From Cryptomeria japonica (taxonomy: Eukaryota; Streptophyta; Pinopsida; Cupressales; Cupressaceae): a stretch of DNA of 64,000 bases. The notes beneath the pieces are model-generated. The model was not told where the DNA came from, did no database searches, and worked only from the letters and a program-made list of their open reading frames with translations. Position numbers and translations under genes: made by a program. The stretch covers positions 766,242,483-766,306,482 of the forward strand of contig NC_081414.1 of NCBI RefSeq assembly GCF_030272615.1. The letters run 5' to 3'. Below are positions 37,501 to 49,500 of this stretch, piece after piece (position 1 is the stretch's first letter; each line of letters begins with the position of its first letter).

Positions 37501-40500
37501 AGGTTGGAGAGGTCACATGGGTGCCAAGCTCCAAGTCCCCCATGCCTTTGGGGGTCACATGGGTGTCCACTCCAAAGTCTGCCAAGGGTTTAAGAAGCCT
37601 TGATGGTGCTAAGGCTAAAGTCCGCCCAAGGTTGAAGGGGCCATAAAGGAGGCCATGAAGGTCCTCACCCCAAAGTCCGCCAAGGCAAAGGAGGCCATGA
37701 AGGTGCCTAGTCTAAAGTCCGCCAAGGGTGATGGAGACCTTGAAGGTGCAAGGGCTAAAGTCCGCCCCAATGCCTTAGCCAAAATTCTCACCTTGATGGA
37801 GGCCATGGAGGAGCAAGGGTCAAAGTCCACCCCAATGCCTTAGTTAAAATTTCGCCATAATGGAGGCCAAGAAGGAGAGACCTCCAAAGTCCGCCATACC
37901 TTGGAGAGGTAGGCAAAGTGCGCCAAAATTTGAAAATGGAAAGTTTCTAAAAAGGAAAATTCATGGATTGTCAGATATTTTCGAACCTCAACCAAAATAG
38001 AAAGTTTTCCAGAGAAGAATATTTGGAAGATATTTTTCAAAATTGGAAACATGACAAAAACTTTCCGAAAGGACTTGAGATGAAATTAGAAGTATATCTT
38101 AAAGGTTTCTACTTGAGAATTTAACCTTGCCTACAAATACTTCATTATTAACTTCATTGTTACATCAACGATTTCGAAATTACTAAGGAAAGCTTGGTAA
38201 ATAGTTCAGTTCGAAGATCATCTAGACAAGGATTTTGACATTTTTGGAAGTTGGATAATCATTTTAGACCAGATTTTTCGCAGATTTTTGGAGGGCAATC
38301 AAGCACGAGAAGATTATTTAACCTTTGCTAAATTTTTCTGAATATTTTCGAGAGGATTTCTAGCCCTGTTTCTGCACATTCGAAGGTGAAATCCAATTCA
38401 AAATGCAGATTTATGAATTTTTCTGAATATTTTCAAGAACTTGGGAAATATTTTTTCAAAATTTTTTTGAAAAAAAAATATTTTTTTTGGTTAAGTATGA
38501 AAATTTTTGAAAGCTTTAACACTTGATGGCAACTTCAACCAGCCTCAAGACTGAGGGTCTTGAGGTGAAAATTCAATTTTTGTGGCTAAGTATGAGAGTG
38601 AAAAATGGAAAATTTTCCAACACTTAGCCATTTCGTGGCCCCATTATTTTTTTCGAAATTTTGCAGAAATTTTCTAACTTTAAATTTTCATCATTCATCT
38701 GCAGGTCTTAGACACCATGAAGTTCCAGGTAGATAAAGATGCTCCTCCAAAGTCAAGGATGACTTCAAAATGGAAGAACGTCGGCGACACCAACCTCGGA
38801 CACATCAATTTGAGGGAGTTCAAGAAGCGAATGTTTGGTCTGGACAACCTTGTGCCTACCATCATTGCGCGAAAGATGATGAAGAGCAGTATTGTACATG
38901 CTGCTGGCTTCCTTCCCACCATGCAGTGTAATGAACTAGTGGTTGAGTGTGCCAAGCATTACAACCCCACCAGCAAGGACATCATCGCACATGATGGGAG
39001 GATACTGGCGAACATCAGTGATGAAGCCATCAGAGAGGCCTTCAGGATCCTGGAGTATCACAACACAATGTATAAGGCTAAGGATGAAGCAGACAGTCTA
39101 TATCAGGACCACGTGGAAGAGTATGACACCATAGTCAACCATTCCTGGCTAGACAAGCCAAGGAAGGGCGCCTCCAAACTTCAAAGGAAGAGCCTAGTGC
39201 GGGCGTACTTCAAGGAAGACATCAGAGATATGATCGTCTTGCTTAACAGAATAATGGGAAGCCCTTAGGGAGCCCCATTCGAACCTTGGATGTATTATGT
39301 CATTAGTGAAATAATCAACGGAGTAAAGATGATAGATTGGGCCAGAATGATCAACAAGAACCTAGACAGCTAGCTAAGGAACCTGGAGGCGAATAGAACT
39401 TTCTTCATGAGTTCTTACTTGTTCTATTCCTTGGCCAGGACCTACAGATACAGAGGTCTCACTTGTAGAGGGGAAGTAGGGAGCAAGGAGAATCAGTTTC
39501 CAGTATATGACTGCTACCCTCAGCTCCACATGGAAGAGAAATTCCATTACAAGAGAGTAAATGATACTTTCCTTATGCATATCACTCGAACATTGCAAAG
39601 CGGGCTGCACCAGAGACTCTCTCAAGAGTCCATGGACTTCATCAGTCAGTTTGGATGTTGGTACATCCAATACCCGAAGTTCACTTACCTCTGAATCCAG
39701 GGATTTTCCGGACCTCCGTACAAGCTCCCAACTTATCCTACCAACCGAGTAGTATTGCTCGAGGTTGTGAGACAATTAGAAGAGTATATAGTAATCCAAA
39801 GGGATAGGCAAAAGAAGGCAGGGACGTCTTCACTTACCATAGGCAATGGGCTGGAAACATGTGCATCATCCCAAGCTTCTGTGACCGCTGAGAAGGAGCT
39901 CACCTGGTATCCCCTCTATCAATACAAGACAAGAAGGAACTTTGATCCATTCCACCGGATAAAGAAGATCGAAAGAACAACCTTTGAGCACAGACCAGAC
40001 CTAGAAAACTACTTGGCTAATGCAGCCGATAGCTTCGAAGTCAGGAAAAGATTCTGGTCTAGAATTCCTTTGAAAATGGTGAGAGCAACAAAAGTATTCA
40101 AAGTTGCAGATCAAGTGGAAGAAAGCTTAGAGCTTCATCAGCCGGTTTCGAAAAGATGAAGAGCGAACCCCTAGCTTTGATAGATTGGACAGAAGGGGAG
40201 AAGTCAGATTTGGCAGACCTCATGAGGTCAGTAGTTAAGTATTCAAGGTGGTGGACGTCTGAAAAGACAAAGCAGCTGAAAGCCAAAGGTGTGACCTTGA
40301 CTTACGAGTCAATGGGAGTAGATGACACGCTATCCATCGATCCTTGTACCTCTGCCGGTGATGCCCGAAATCCAGAAAGTGTTGGGTCTCGGAAAAGGAA
40401 AGAATTAGTAGGGAGCTCGGTGAAAATCGCAAGGAAGAAGATCATAGGAGAAAGAAGGGAGTCCAGCGAAGGCCAATCCACTCTAAGTGCCTCTTCTATC

Positions 40501-43500
40501 AGGCCTGATCATAATGCAGCTAAGGAACAGGAGCTGGACATCTGCGTAGTTGATGATGAAGGGAGAATGCCTTCTCCTTCAGTTGAAGAAGTAATGAGAG
40601 AAGCTATCCAAGGTCCAGACAAAGAGCAAGTGGAAACACCTACATTCTTCTTGGACAGCATACCAGCGAACCCAGGAGAGGCAAATGATGAATTTGACCG
40701 TAATACTATCGAGCAATCAACTGTCCCGGATTGGCTAAGGGATAGAATCAAGGCTAAGGTCCCCAAGGAGGCCTGTTTCGAAGAGGTCACTGCAACGTTC
40801 TTGGAGAGGGTGAATGAACCAGTCATGCTCAAACCACCCAAGCCTGCTAGGAAGTTCTCCTTGATCCAGAGAGACAGTACAGGCTTCAGAACAGTCCAGA
40901 TAGCAGTACCCAAAGAGGGAAAGACTAGAGACAATATCGCTGCAGAGGACTACAAGGTTACTACCATAGAGCTAGGTAAGCCTACCCAGGAGCAAGAGGT
41001 CCAGTACTTTGACGACTCTTGCAGTATTCTGAAGGCAAGTCTAGCCCATGAAAAGGAACAAAGGAAGAAGGTTGAAGAAGAGAATCAGCAATGGAAGAAG
41101 TATGTCCTGCACCTTACTAGGCCGCTCAACTGTGAGGTCCTGTTGTGACGTTTTCACACATCGCCCCATTGCAAATGGGGACCCTTGCTTTTTTTCTTTT
41201 TAGGGTTTGTCTTTTTAGGTTTTTTAGGGTTTTGTTAGTTAGCCTTTGCATTTTGAGTGCTGTTGGGGAGATCAATAGGGTAGCAAGTCCGGCTTGAGTG
41301 AGGTCCTGATCCTGAAATTTGGCTAAGTCTGGAATGTCCTGATCCTGAAATTTGACTAAGTCTGGAAACTGAAAAACCTCAAAAAACTAGATTTTGCAAT
41401 ATAACTCCTGGAGGTCTGAAACCACTCTCAAACATCCTGAAAGTATATATGGAATATAACTTAAAGTATAAGAAAGAAGTTTTTGCCTAGAAGGTCAAAT
41501 TCGCTCCTGTCCCTCACTGAAGGACCAAAGCGATTTTCTTTATATGCACAATTTTAGACTTTTTTTTGGACATTAACTTTTATTCATAGCATGAAGCAGG
41601 ATGATATCTTCCCTAGCAAAGACATTTCATGGTGAAAAGTGAAGCATTTGGGCCTGGAGGACAAAAATCGCTCCTGTCCCTCACTGAAGGACCAGAGCTT
41701 GAAATCCAAAATTGCCTTGTCCTTGAAAGATTTGAACGATTTCGCGAATTGAGAAGATCAAAGGAGATACATTTTATCAGTTGAATATAATTTGAAAGCG
41801 CAATCATGAGGAAAATTGACCCTAGAAGCAAAATCGCTCGTGTCCCTCTGCCAGGGACCAGGGCGAATTTAAGTGATAGCTCCTGTCCCTCTCTCAGGGA
41901 CCAGAGCGATTTTCCTTATAAGACAGGTTTTGGGCGAAGATCAAGTAAGTGTTAAGTTTGAGGCAAGCAAAGGAGGCGTAACGAGTCCGTTGAAGATAAT
42001 TTGAAGATTGTAAAAACGCCAAGTGAAGCCCATATTGTCCTAGGCGCTCCTGTCCCTCTCCCAGGGACCAGAGCGAAATGTTCAAGTGTGTCCAAATTTA
42101 AGTTGCCACTCACATTTCAAGTGTTCAAAAGGGAGTAAGGAACATCATTTTACACTGTGAAGACAGCTGCAAGTTGATATAAACAAGGATGAGCACAAGG
42201 AACAAAGGTTCGCTCCTGTCCCTCACCAAGGGACCAAGGCGATATTCACTCAAATATCAAATTTGCATTGTAAGGGACGAGTAAAGTATGCATGGAATGA
42301 ATGGATAACATTGTTACTTGCCTTGCGATATAAATTGGTGATTAAAGAGACAAAGACCCAAGGAAAAAAGGCAAGTTCGCTCCTGTCCCTCACCAAGGGA
42401 CCAGGGCGAAAGTACTTTAAAGCACACTCCTTCCACAAAAGGGACGAATTAAGCTCAAGATTCGCAATTAAAATGCTATTTTGGACGTCTAAGACAAGAC
42501 TCTGAACGTGAAAAACATGAAAAACAAGGCCAAAATGAAGGAGCGCTCCTGTCCCTCTCCCAGGGACCAGAGCAATGTGGTTAGTGTCCCTTATTCCTCC
42601 CATGCTTAGGCGCTAATATTTTCGAATTACATTAAAATGCCAAATTCGCTAAAAAGTGAAAAATTTAATTAAATTGGTATTTAAAAATAGCGCATGGACA
42701 TTCAATAATTAATTTAAAGCCTTTAAAAAATCAAAGTTTTTAATTACAAAGGCATTTAATTAATTATTATTAAATTAAATTTTAAAAAAGGGAGTGCTTG
42801 GGGTATTATTTTGCAAGGTCGGCCCCCTCTTTTATTAAATTTTATTTGTTTTTTGGGCCTATTTTCCAAGTCGGCCTAGGGGCAATTATCAAGATGAGCG
42901 CCTATATAGGAAGGGTGTGTTGAGCATGTTAATCCATCATTCAATCATTTGTCCAAGTGCGATTTTGAAGGAGCAATAAAGGAGTGCGAAATCTGGTTCA
43001 AGAAGGAGTGCAAGTTGAAGTCTAGAGGTGGAGCGAATTTTCCTCAAGACGTTGAAGGCTAGAAGTGGTGAAGTTGATAGAAGAAGCACATTTTGAAGAC
43101 TTCGATCCACATTTTGCCTAGCAAACTTGCTTAATTTTGCATCTTTTCTTAGAGTTAATTCCCAAGTGGAGGTATGGCGAGATTCTCCTAGTCTCAATTT
43201 TGAATTTTGAATTTTCAATCTCAAGTGGCTTAGTTAAATTTAGGAAATGATAATTCAAAGATTTATCATGAGGTTTCCTAATTTAAAACTTAAATCCTCT
43301 TTCTAGTTTATATTTCCACATTGCAAAACATGTTACTAATTTTGAAATGTTGTGTAGGTATCAAGATGGCGGCTCCCAAGCTCAAAGGATTTACAAGTCG
43401 AAAGGCTCTCATCAAGGAAAATCAAGCCAGATCAAGGACGATCAAGCAAGGACAAAGGCGACCTCCTCCAGCCTAGCATCGACAAGGACGACCTTCTTTG

Positions 43501-46500
43501 GACTAACGTCATCAAGGACGACCTCTTCCAATCTAGCATTCCAAGGCGAGGTACATCATCATCCTGCAAATCAAGGACACAAGAAGTCAGAGCAAGGGTT
43601 CGTTGAAGAAGCAGATAGTTCCAGAAGAATTAATTAAAGCTAACTTCTCAACAACATCAAGTTGAATATTTACCAAGTTACAAGTGTCAGACGAGGTGGC
43701 ATCTTAGTCATCACTTCTCCAGTCAGTGTGGTCCACCTCAACATGTCCAGATTCAACGTACCTAACTCATGGAAGGTGGCACAAACTCCGATGTACCTAC
43801 CCCAGCTATCCATTGGTCGATTTTTCTAGAGAGGACATGTGTCCAAGCAATACAATTTTATCATTGGTCAAGCATTAAGTGTTATGTAATGGTTGTAACA
43901 AACCCTAATTAGGGTTTTCATTGTTGAATCTTGGCCATTGATCTCGAATTGATCTAAGCCATCGAATTGTATTGAGGGCACTATATAAGCCCTAGCATTT
44001 CATTTTGTAAAGGCAGTTAGAAATAAGATAGAAATAGTTGGAAGGAGTTAGCAAATAGAGAGTAGTTAGCTAGTTGATAGAATAGTAATTAGAGTAGAGT
44101 AGAGAGAGAAGGCAAAGATTGTTGCCAAGATGTTGTTGTAAAAGACTTGTAGCTTCATTGAAGAAATGGTGAAATTTATGGGTCGATTCGACAATTTGCA
44201 TGGTCTTTATACTTCTCATATTTGAATTCATGTTATTAGATGAGTGGAAGAAATGTGCTTGATTGATGGTGAAATTCGTATATCCATACTACTAGCAGTT
44301 TGTTGATTGCAGACTTGCTTTGCGTAGTCAACTGGAATCATTCAGCTTAAGCTTAACTTCAATTGTCGCTTCTTCATTGATATGCATCAACCTGATGGTG
44401 TCTATGCCTGCAGTGATGATTTGAACATAATAAAGCTTTCCTTCGAAGATCGCACTAGCCTTGTGGAGATGGTCCTGCGATGTCAAAACAAGACCTAGTT
44501 AGAGTTTCATCAAAGATCAATCATTGCTCCTACATTCTTAGTATTAGGATTAGATCCTCTCTTCGCCCTCGTCTTTTTTCCATTTTTTTTCAAATCTAAG
44601 CTAGTGAAGATCCTGTGTTCCAGCAATATTCAAAGGCAAATCAGAAGTTCAATCATCAAATGTAAGTCCCCTTGTGATTCCAGCAAATCACATCATACCA
44701 CTGGAGCTTATCCACACGTAGAGACCCTACATACAAGAACCTTGAAGTTTCTCTGATTGATCCTTTTCGCGATATCTTCAGCATTCGGAAACTTTATTCA
44801 AGAGAGGATAAGGTACCCTTGGGTATTTTATTCTATGTTAGGCTGTGTACAAAATACACGTCAACAGGTCCCCATCACCCCTCCACAGCCTCTTCAGCAG
44901 GAATCAATGAGAGATTACGATGATATGAAGGGCTCATACATTCAAGCAAGGGAATGCATGTCGGATGTTTCAATACGAGCTGACACATTAGTAGAGAATT
45001 TGGTATCGGCTCATGAATCTGCTACTTCATTAATCAGCCGCATCCAAGATCTAGCCATCAATTGGGAGAATGTGACTGAAATTCAAGATGAACTGCTTCC
45101 ACACCTAAAGGTTATCCAAGGCTTGTCAAAGAGAAGCCTAGTTGAAGCAGGTATCATACAGACCGGGGACAGGTATGACTTCAGCACATGGTACTATGCC
45201 TTGGTCACTCGAATTGAAGTTCTCAAGAAATCCGAAACCAAGTGCTCAGAGACAAAGGGAAGTGTTAGAGAGATCCTAGGCAAGGTATTCCATGTGGCGT
45301 CAAAGATCTAGAAGAAGGAAAGCATAAGGGAGAAGCATCTACAGGCAGAAAACCTAAGAGCCAGAATCCAGTCTAGCTTCTTCAAGGATTCAGGGATGAT
45401 GGACAAAAGCGATTTCTCAAGAATTGTGAATTTTCTCTTCATCGATGAAAATTTCCTTGCCCAAGTCATTGAGTGGGAGAGCATCCTCGCCACTTGTACC
45501 AATGATGTGGATATCATCGACTTCCAAATTAGCAGCTTGCCAGGTGTCGCCATGGAGGAGGTCACGCTCATTGTGTCCAGATACATTGAATCTCTAAAAG
45601 AGGAAAGTGGACACTCACCACAGTCAGATTAGCATCTATGCCACTTGTCGCCTTCTTGTTCATGTGAACTAGTAGTATTTGGGGAAACCCTAATTAGGGT
45701 TTGTAGCAATCAATCTTGGCCGTTGATCATTGTTCGATCTCGGCCATTCATTGATTCTCGAAAAACTATATAAGGTTGCCTCCTCTCATTTGGAGAGTGT
45801 GAGGTTTTTTTGATATATTGTTGCTTAAGATCATTTCAGATAATATATTGCATGTGCGCTGCTTTGTAATCACTACTGTTTGAATGATTGCATGGTTTCA
45901 AATTCCTCAACAACTAGTTAAAGTTAATATAGATTTACTTTCATTGTTGTTAATTTGAGTGAAGGATCTAATAAGTATCAATTGATTGTGTATGTCCACT
46001 CATACTTTTGGTAAATGGATGATTTCCATTCTACCATGCAAAGTTAGTCTGAGCTTATCCCATGTGCACCCCAATATCTCGATCATCAGCACAACCCACT
46101 GAAGATTGCACCAGCTTTGTGTAGTTGTCCCTAGTGTGGCGAAGCAAAGTTTGGTTTCTCGAGAACACACAGTTGACACCGTCTCCGAAACTCGTAGGAT
46201 TAGATTAGCCTCCTAAACCCTATCTCCTTTTCTCCTTTCTTTTGAATGTCTAAATCCCGGAAAATCCCAAAAAAAAGAAGAGCCTAAAATTGATATATCC
46301 ATCTAAATCCAGCAGTTCAAGATACTTGTCAAATGTAAGTCCCCCTTGAGAATTTCAGCATACACTACCCAAGAAGCTATTCCACTAAAGTCGCTTGTTC
46401 GCACATATAGACCTTGGAATCAGTAGTGATTTTTCAGGAGAGGATGGAATGCCTTCGGGTATCCTATCCTAATGTTTGGTAGATGATAAAACAGACACCA

Positions 46501-49500
46501 ACAGGTCTATTACCAAGAATTGATACAAGAGTGAAGTTGAGAAACCTCTTGCACTCTTATCTCTAAGAAAAAATTGTGGAGCTTCATATTGATGGTCTAT
46601 ACTCTAAGAAATGTATGCATGGACATGTAACAAGATATGTCGACATCCAACACATTATTGATGTAGAGGGATTTGCACCTATGGCCATGTTGTAGAGTGT
46701 AATGGACACCCCCTGTTCGGTACTAAATTTATGTCCTTTTTACTTAGTGTAATTTTGTCAAACAGTTGGCGTGCAAGCTGACTACTGGATTTTTTTTGGT
46801 TCTTGATTTGCTATAGGATAAATTTGGTAAACTGATATTTATTGTAAAGCTTTCAAAGTTTATTCAATATAAAAATAACCAGACATATCAAATACCAAAA
46901 ACAAGAGGATTAATGCTGATGGTATTTATTTAATTCCAACTCCAAGCATACAAATCAGATTTGAAGAATATTACAGACCATATGATAATAAACAAATTCA
47001 AACCTGGACTCCACAAGTATAGAACCTGCTGAAAACACTGTTCATGCACTGTAGCTGCACTATTCACGGCACTGTAGCATTTTTACTATTCATGCAGCAC
47101 TGTAGCAAAACACTATTCACGCGGTACTGTAGCAAAACACTGTTCACGCGGTACTGTAGCAAAAACACTGTTCACGCGGTACTGTAGCAAATCACTATTC
47201 ACGCGGTACTGTAGCAAAAACACTATTTTCAAATCTGCACTTTCAAACCCCTATAAAAACATCATGCGAGAGCACCAAATGAAGCCCAATGTGTTTCCTG
47301 AATGAAAACACCATTAATCTTCCTGACTGTGTCTTTCAACAGCGAAGAGAATGCTAGCAAAGAGGGATTCCGTCCTCCAAGCCCAATAATCAGATTTCTA
47401 CAAAATCCAACAGCATAACATTAATTCATCCCAGCCTCCCCCAAAAGAGAGCTCTCAACCTCCATTTATATCTTCTCTCTGGATGCAAACACTTCATTTC
47501 CTAAATGTGGGATAATACAATTAGAATAAAATATTATTTCCCACAATGTACCATTAAAGGGAACTTTTAATATTTTAAACATTACTTTATATTCCCAACC
47601 TTATAAAATAACGATAAAGTTAAATATTTAATTTAACTTTACACTTTATCGTTAAATATTAAAACATTGTTGATAATCCCTTTAAATCATTGTCGCCTTC
47701 AAATATTTTTACTGATAGTTATGCCAACCAGGGAAACACTAAAAATTTCAAGTCACTGCTTGGAGACTAACTTACTATAAATAGTAAGTGTCTAGAAACC
47801 CTGTCAAAGCAGCACCGATTGGCCTGAAATCGAAAACACCTAGGCCAAAACACCTCAGGATCCCATCAATGTCCTTGTTAGCCTTCGGGACCATGTCAGA
47901 ATAGGCTAACGACACCCCATATCATGTTGCGCTAAAAAGGGGACATTACATAGAGAGGAACTGATATTTCCCCCATTGTCATGGTCCATCCACCCATGTT
48001 CTTGTAGTGAACGTGCAATCCTTCATGAAAGAATGTTTGAGAACCAACATGTAAATTGCAAATGGTTGCTTTCTGACAAAGACCACAACGATGAATATCC
48101 CAACAATCTCTAGTTGTATGCCCCATGCTACATAGTGGCTACGTGTAACTAGCGTGTGTGTTGTATGCCTTTGGCAAGGATGCCTTTGCTTCTTGTGTGT
48201 GCAAATAATATAATGTTCTTGCACATGTCATAGTTTGTGTTGTTATTGTGCAAGGACCAACTAAGAAATCTACACTTATGTGAGATTTCTTCTATGCAAG
48301 GCACTAAGAACTGTGAACCTTTAGATGTGCTAAACACTAATGGGGTGCACAAGTATTACTTACTAGTTAGGAGATACTTGTTGCACAAGTGGAGACACTT
48401 AAATTGTTGTATAAAGGTCATGATATAGATGCTTCATCGATGTTGGGTTATGGTGAGAAGTGCATGGCACCTTCTTTGCTTGTGCAACAATTGGTGTAGC
48501 CTAGACCAACATTGCTCAATCTCATCTATATCTAAAGGAGATTGATAATGCCTTGGACATCCTTGCCAAGGCCTTGGCATCTATAGCACTTTTTCTTTAG
48601 TAACTTGGAACTAATTCCTTTGGTATATTTTTCAAAACTACCAAACAAATTATTGAATTGTCCTAGGGGAAAAGATGAGCTTACCAAACTCTCATCTATT
48701 ATTTTTTGCACATCACAAGTCTCAACTAGGCCTAGTGATGCATTGATATCTAATTGATTACACACTAGGAACAATGTGCACTTAGACTCAAATCGTATGA
48801 GTTCCTCTTGTTTTTGTGGAGAGTTCCTATCATAGTTTGTGACCTAAGAACTATGAACTATGAAATTTGTTAACCAGTACATGATAAGGCTAAAGCTTTT
48901 AACTTGAGGACAGTGTTTCGTAGATGTTCAGGACAGGGGGATGTGAGGATGTGGGGACAGGTTTCTAGGACGGAGGGACAAGGGGCCTACATTTGGGGAT
49001 GGCAGGGGGACAGTAGCGGCGGGGGCAGGGTGCTAATATACATATAGTACTTGAAAAACTAGTTATGAAAAGATGTATAAGAATTACATTTTAATTGAAA
49101 CTTTGGCAAATTATTAAAATAGAAAAATCACTCAATCTATCTCTTTTCACTCCTCCAATCACTCTTTTTTCTCCTCTTCACCTAGCTATATAAATATTGT
49201 CAAATGTATACAAAACTCAAGGAATATGAAATCCATGACATCAAATGTTCTAAACAAATATCAAAACAATAACTACAAGTCTATGGCTCAGAGGAGCCTA
49301 CATCCCTCCTATAAAGACATCTAAGGTAGGTCCTACTAACTAGTGGGGTTCTGGGAATGGAAACGCAAGGGTTGAGGGATTGGGGGAAGGGGGAACACGT
49401 CCCCGTGGTTTTAACTTTTGACTAGAGAGCATCTTGCAACTGTTGAGTTTGGCATTGGATATGTTGCACTTCATCGAGAAAATACTTAATCTCGTCTAGG

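Larger units (their letters stand above)
41141..44866 (+). mobile_element. Nested 3,726-bp solo LTR of the same family
   Basis: TGTTGTGACG...TCAACA flanked by GGTCC duplications. The first 45 bp are almost identical to the start of the surrounding LTR, and its last 220 bp are a diverged match to the outer end. Deleting it plus one duplication restores the outer ORF in frame, which independently fixes both boundaries. It carries a hairpin array, a short ORF at the ORF-equivalent position (43366) and a promoter block with the same layout as the outer LTR. Confidence 0.93.
38717..45632 (+). pseudogene. Long ORF inside the giant LTR, interrupted by a solo LTR; product not recognised
   Basis: ATG 38717 opens a frame running to 41140, broken by the nested LTR and resuming at 44872 to TAG 45630-45632. 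The joined length is about 1,060 codons. Defects are in-frame stops at 39266, about 39371, 39692 and 45309, and one frameshift near 40150. The N-terminal third looks globular (HINLREFKKRMFGLDNLVPT; DGRILANISDEAIREAFRIL). The middle is acidic and Ser-rich (about residues 500-750). A Lys/Glu-rich coiled coil (HEKEQRKKVEEENQQWKKY) meets the insertion point, and a second helical region follows (IRADTLVENLVSAHESATSL). There is no zinc knuckle, protease, RT or integrase. An acceptor-like CTGCAG lies 12 bp before the ATG. It lies upstream of the LTR TATA box, in the position of U3. It could be a captured host gene or a lineage-specific retroelement ORF. Confidence 0.75.
36512..46503 (+). mobile_element. 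Giant solo LTR (6,261 bp without its nested insert) carrying an ORF
   Basis: Begins TGTTGTGACC and ends ACCAACA, flanked by a perfect TSD, GGTCT. After removing the nested solo LTR (3,726 bp) and its 5-bp duplication, 6,261 bp remain. The start block (TGTTGTGAC...CCCCATTGCAAATGGGG) and end block each occur once in what remains. It therefore behaves as one LTR, not an element with two LTRs. Both ends are homologous to those of the nested solo LTR. Internal order: terminal hairpin, 42-bp minisatellite, long ORF, telobox palindrome plus TATA, R/U5 end. Family affiliation (possibly a Gypsy lineage) cannot be decided without an internal domain. Confidence 0.85.

Noticed and set aside
37288-37905. 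CRISPR-like array
   Set aside because: Repeats are contiguous, diverged minisatellite units without unique spacers, in a plant LTR.
36512-44866. Reading 36512 and 41141 as the left starts of the two LTRs of one element
   Set aside because: Each has its own exact 5-bp duplication (GGTCT and GGTCC). The outer ORF rejoins in frame only when 41141-44866 is removed, so they are separate insertions.
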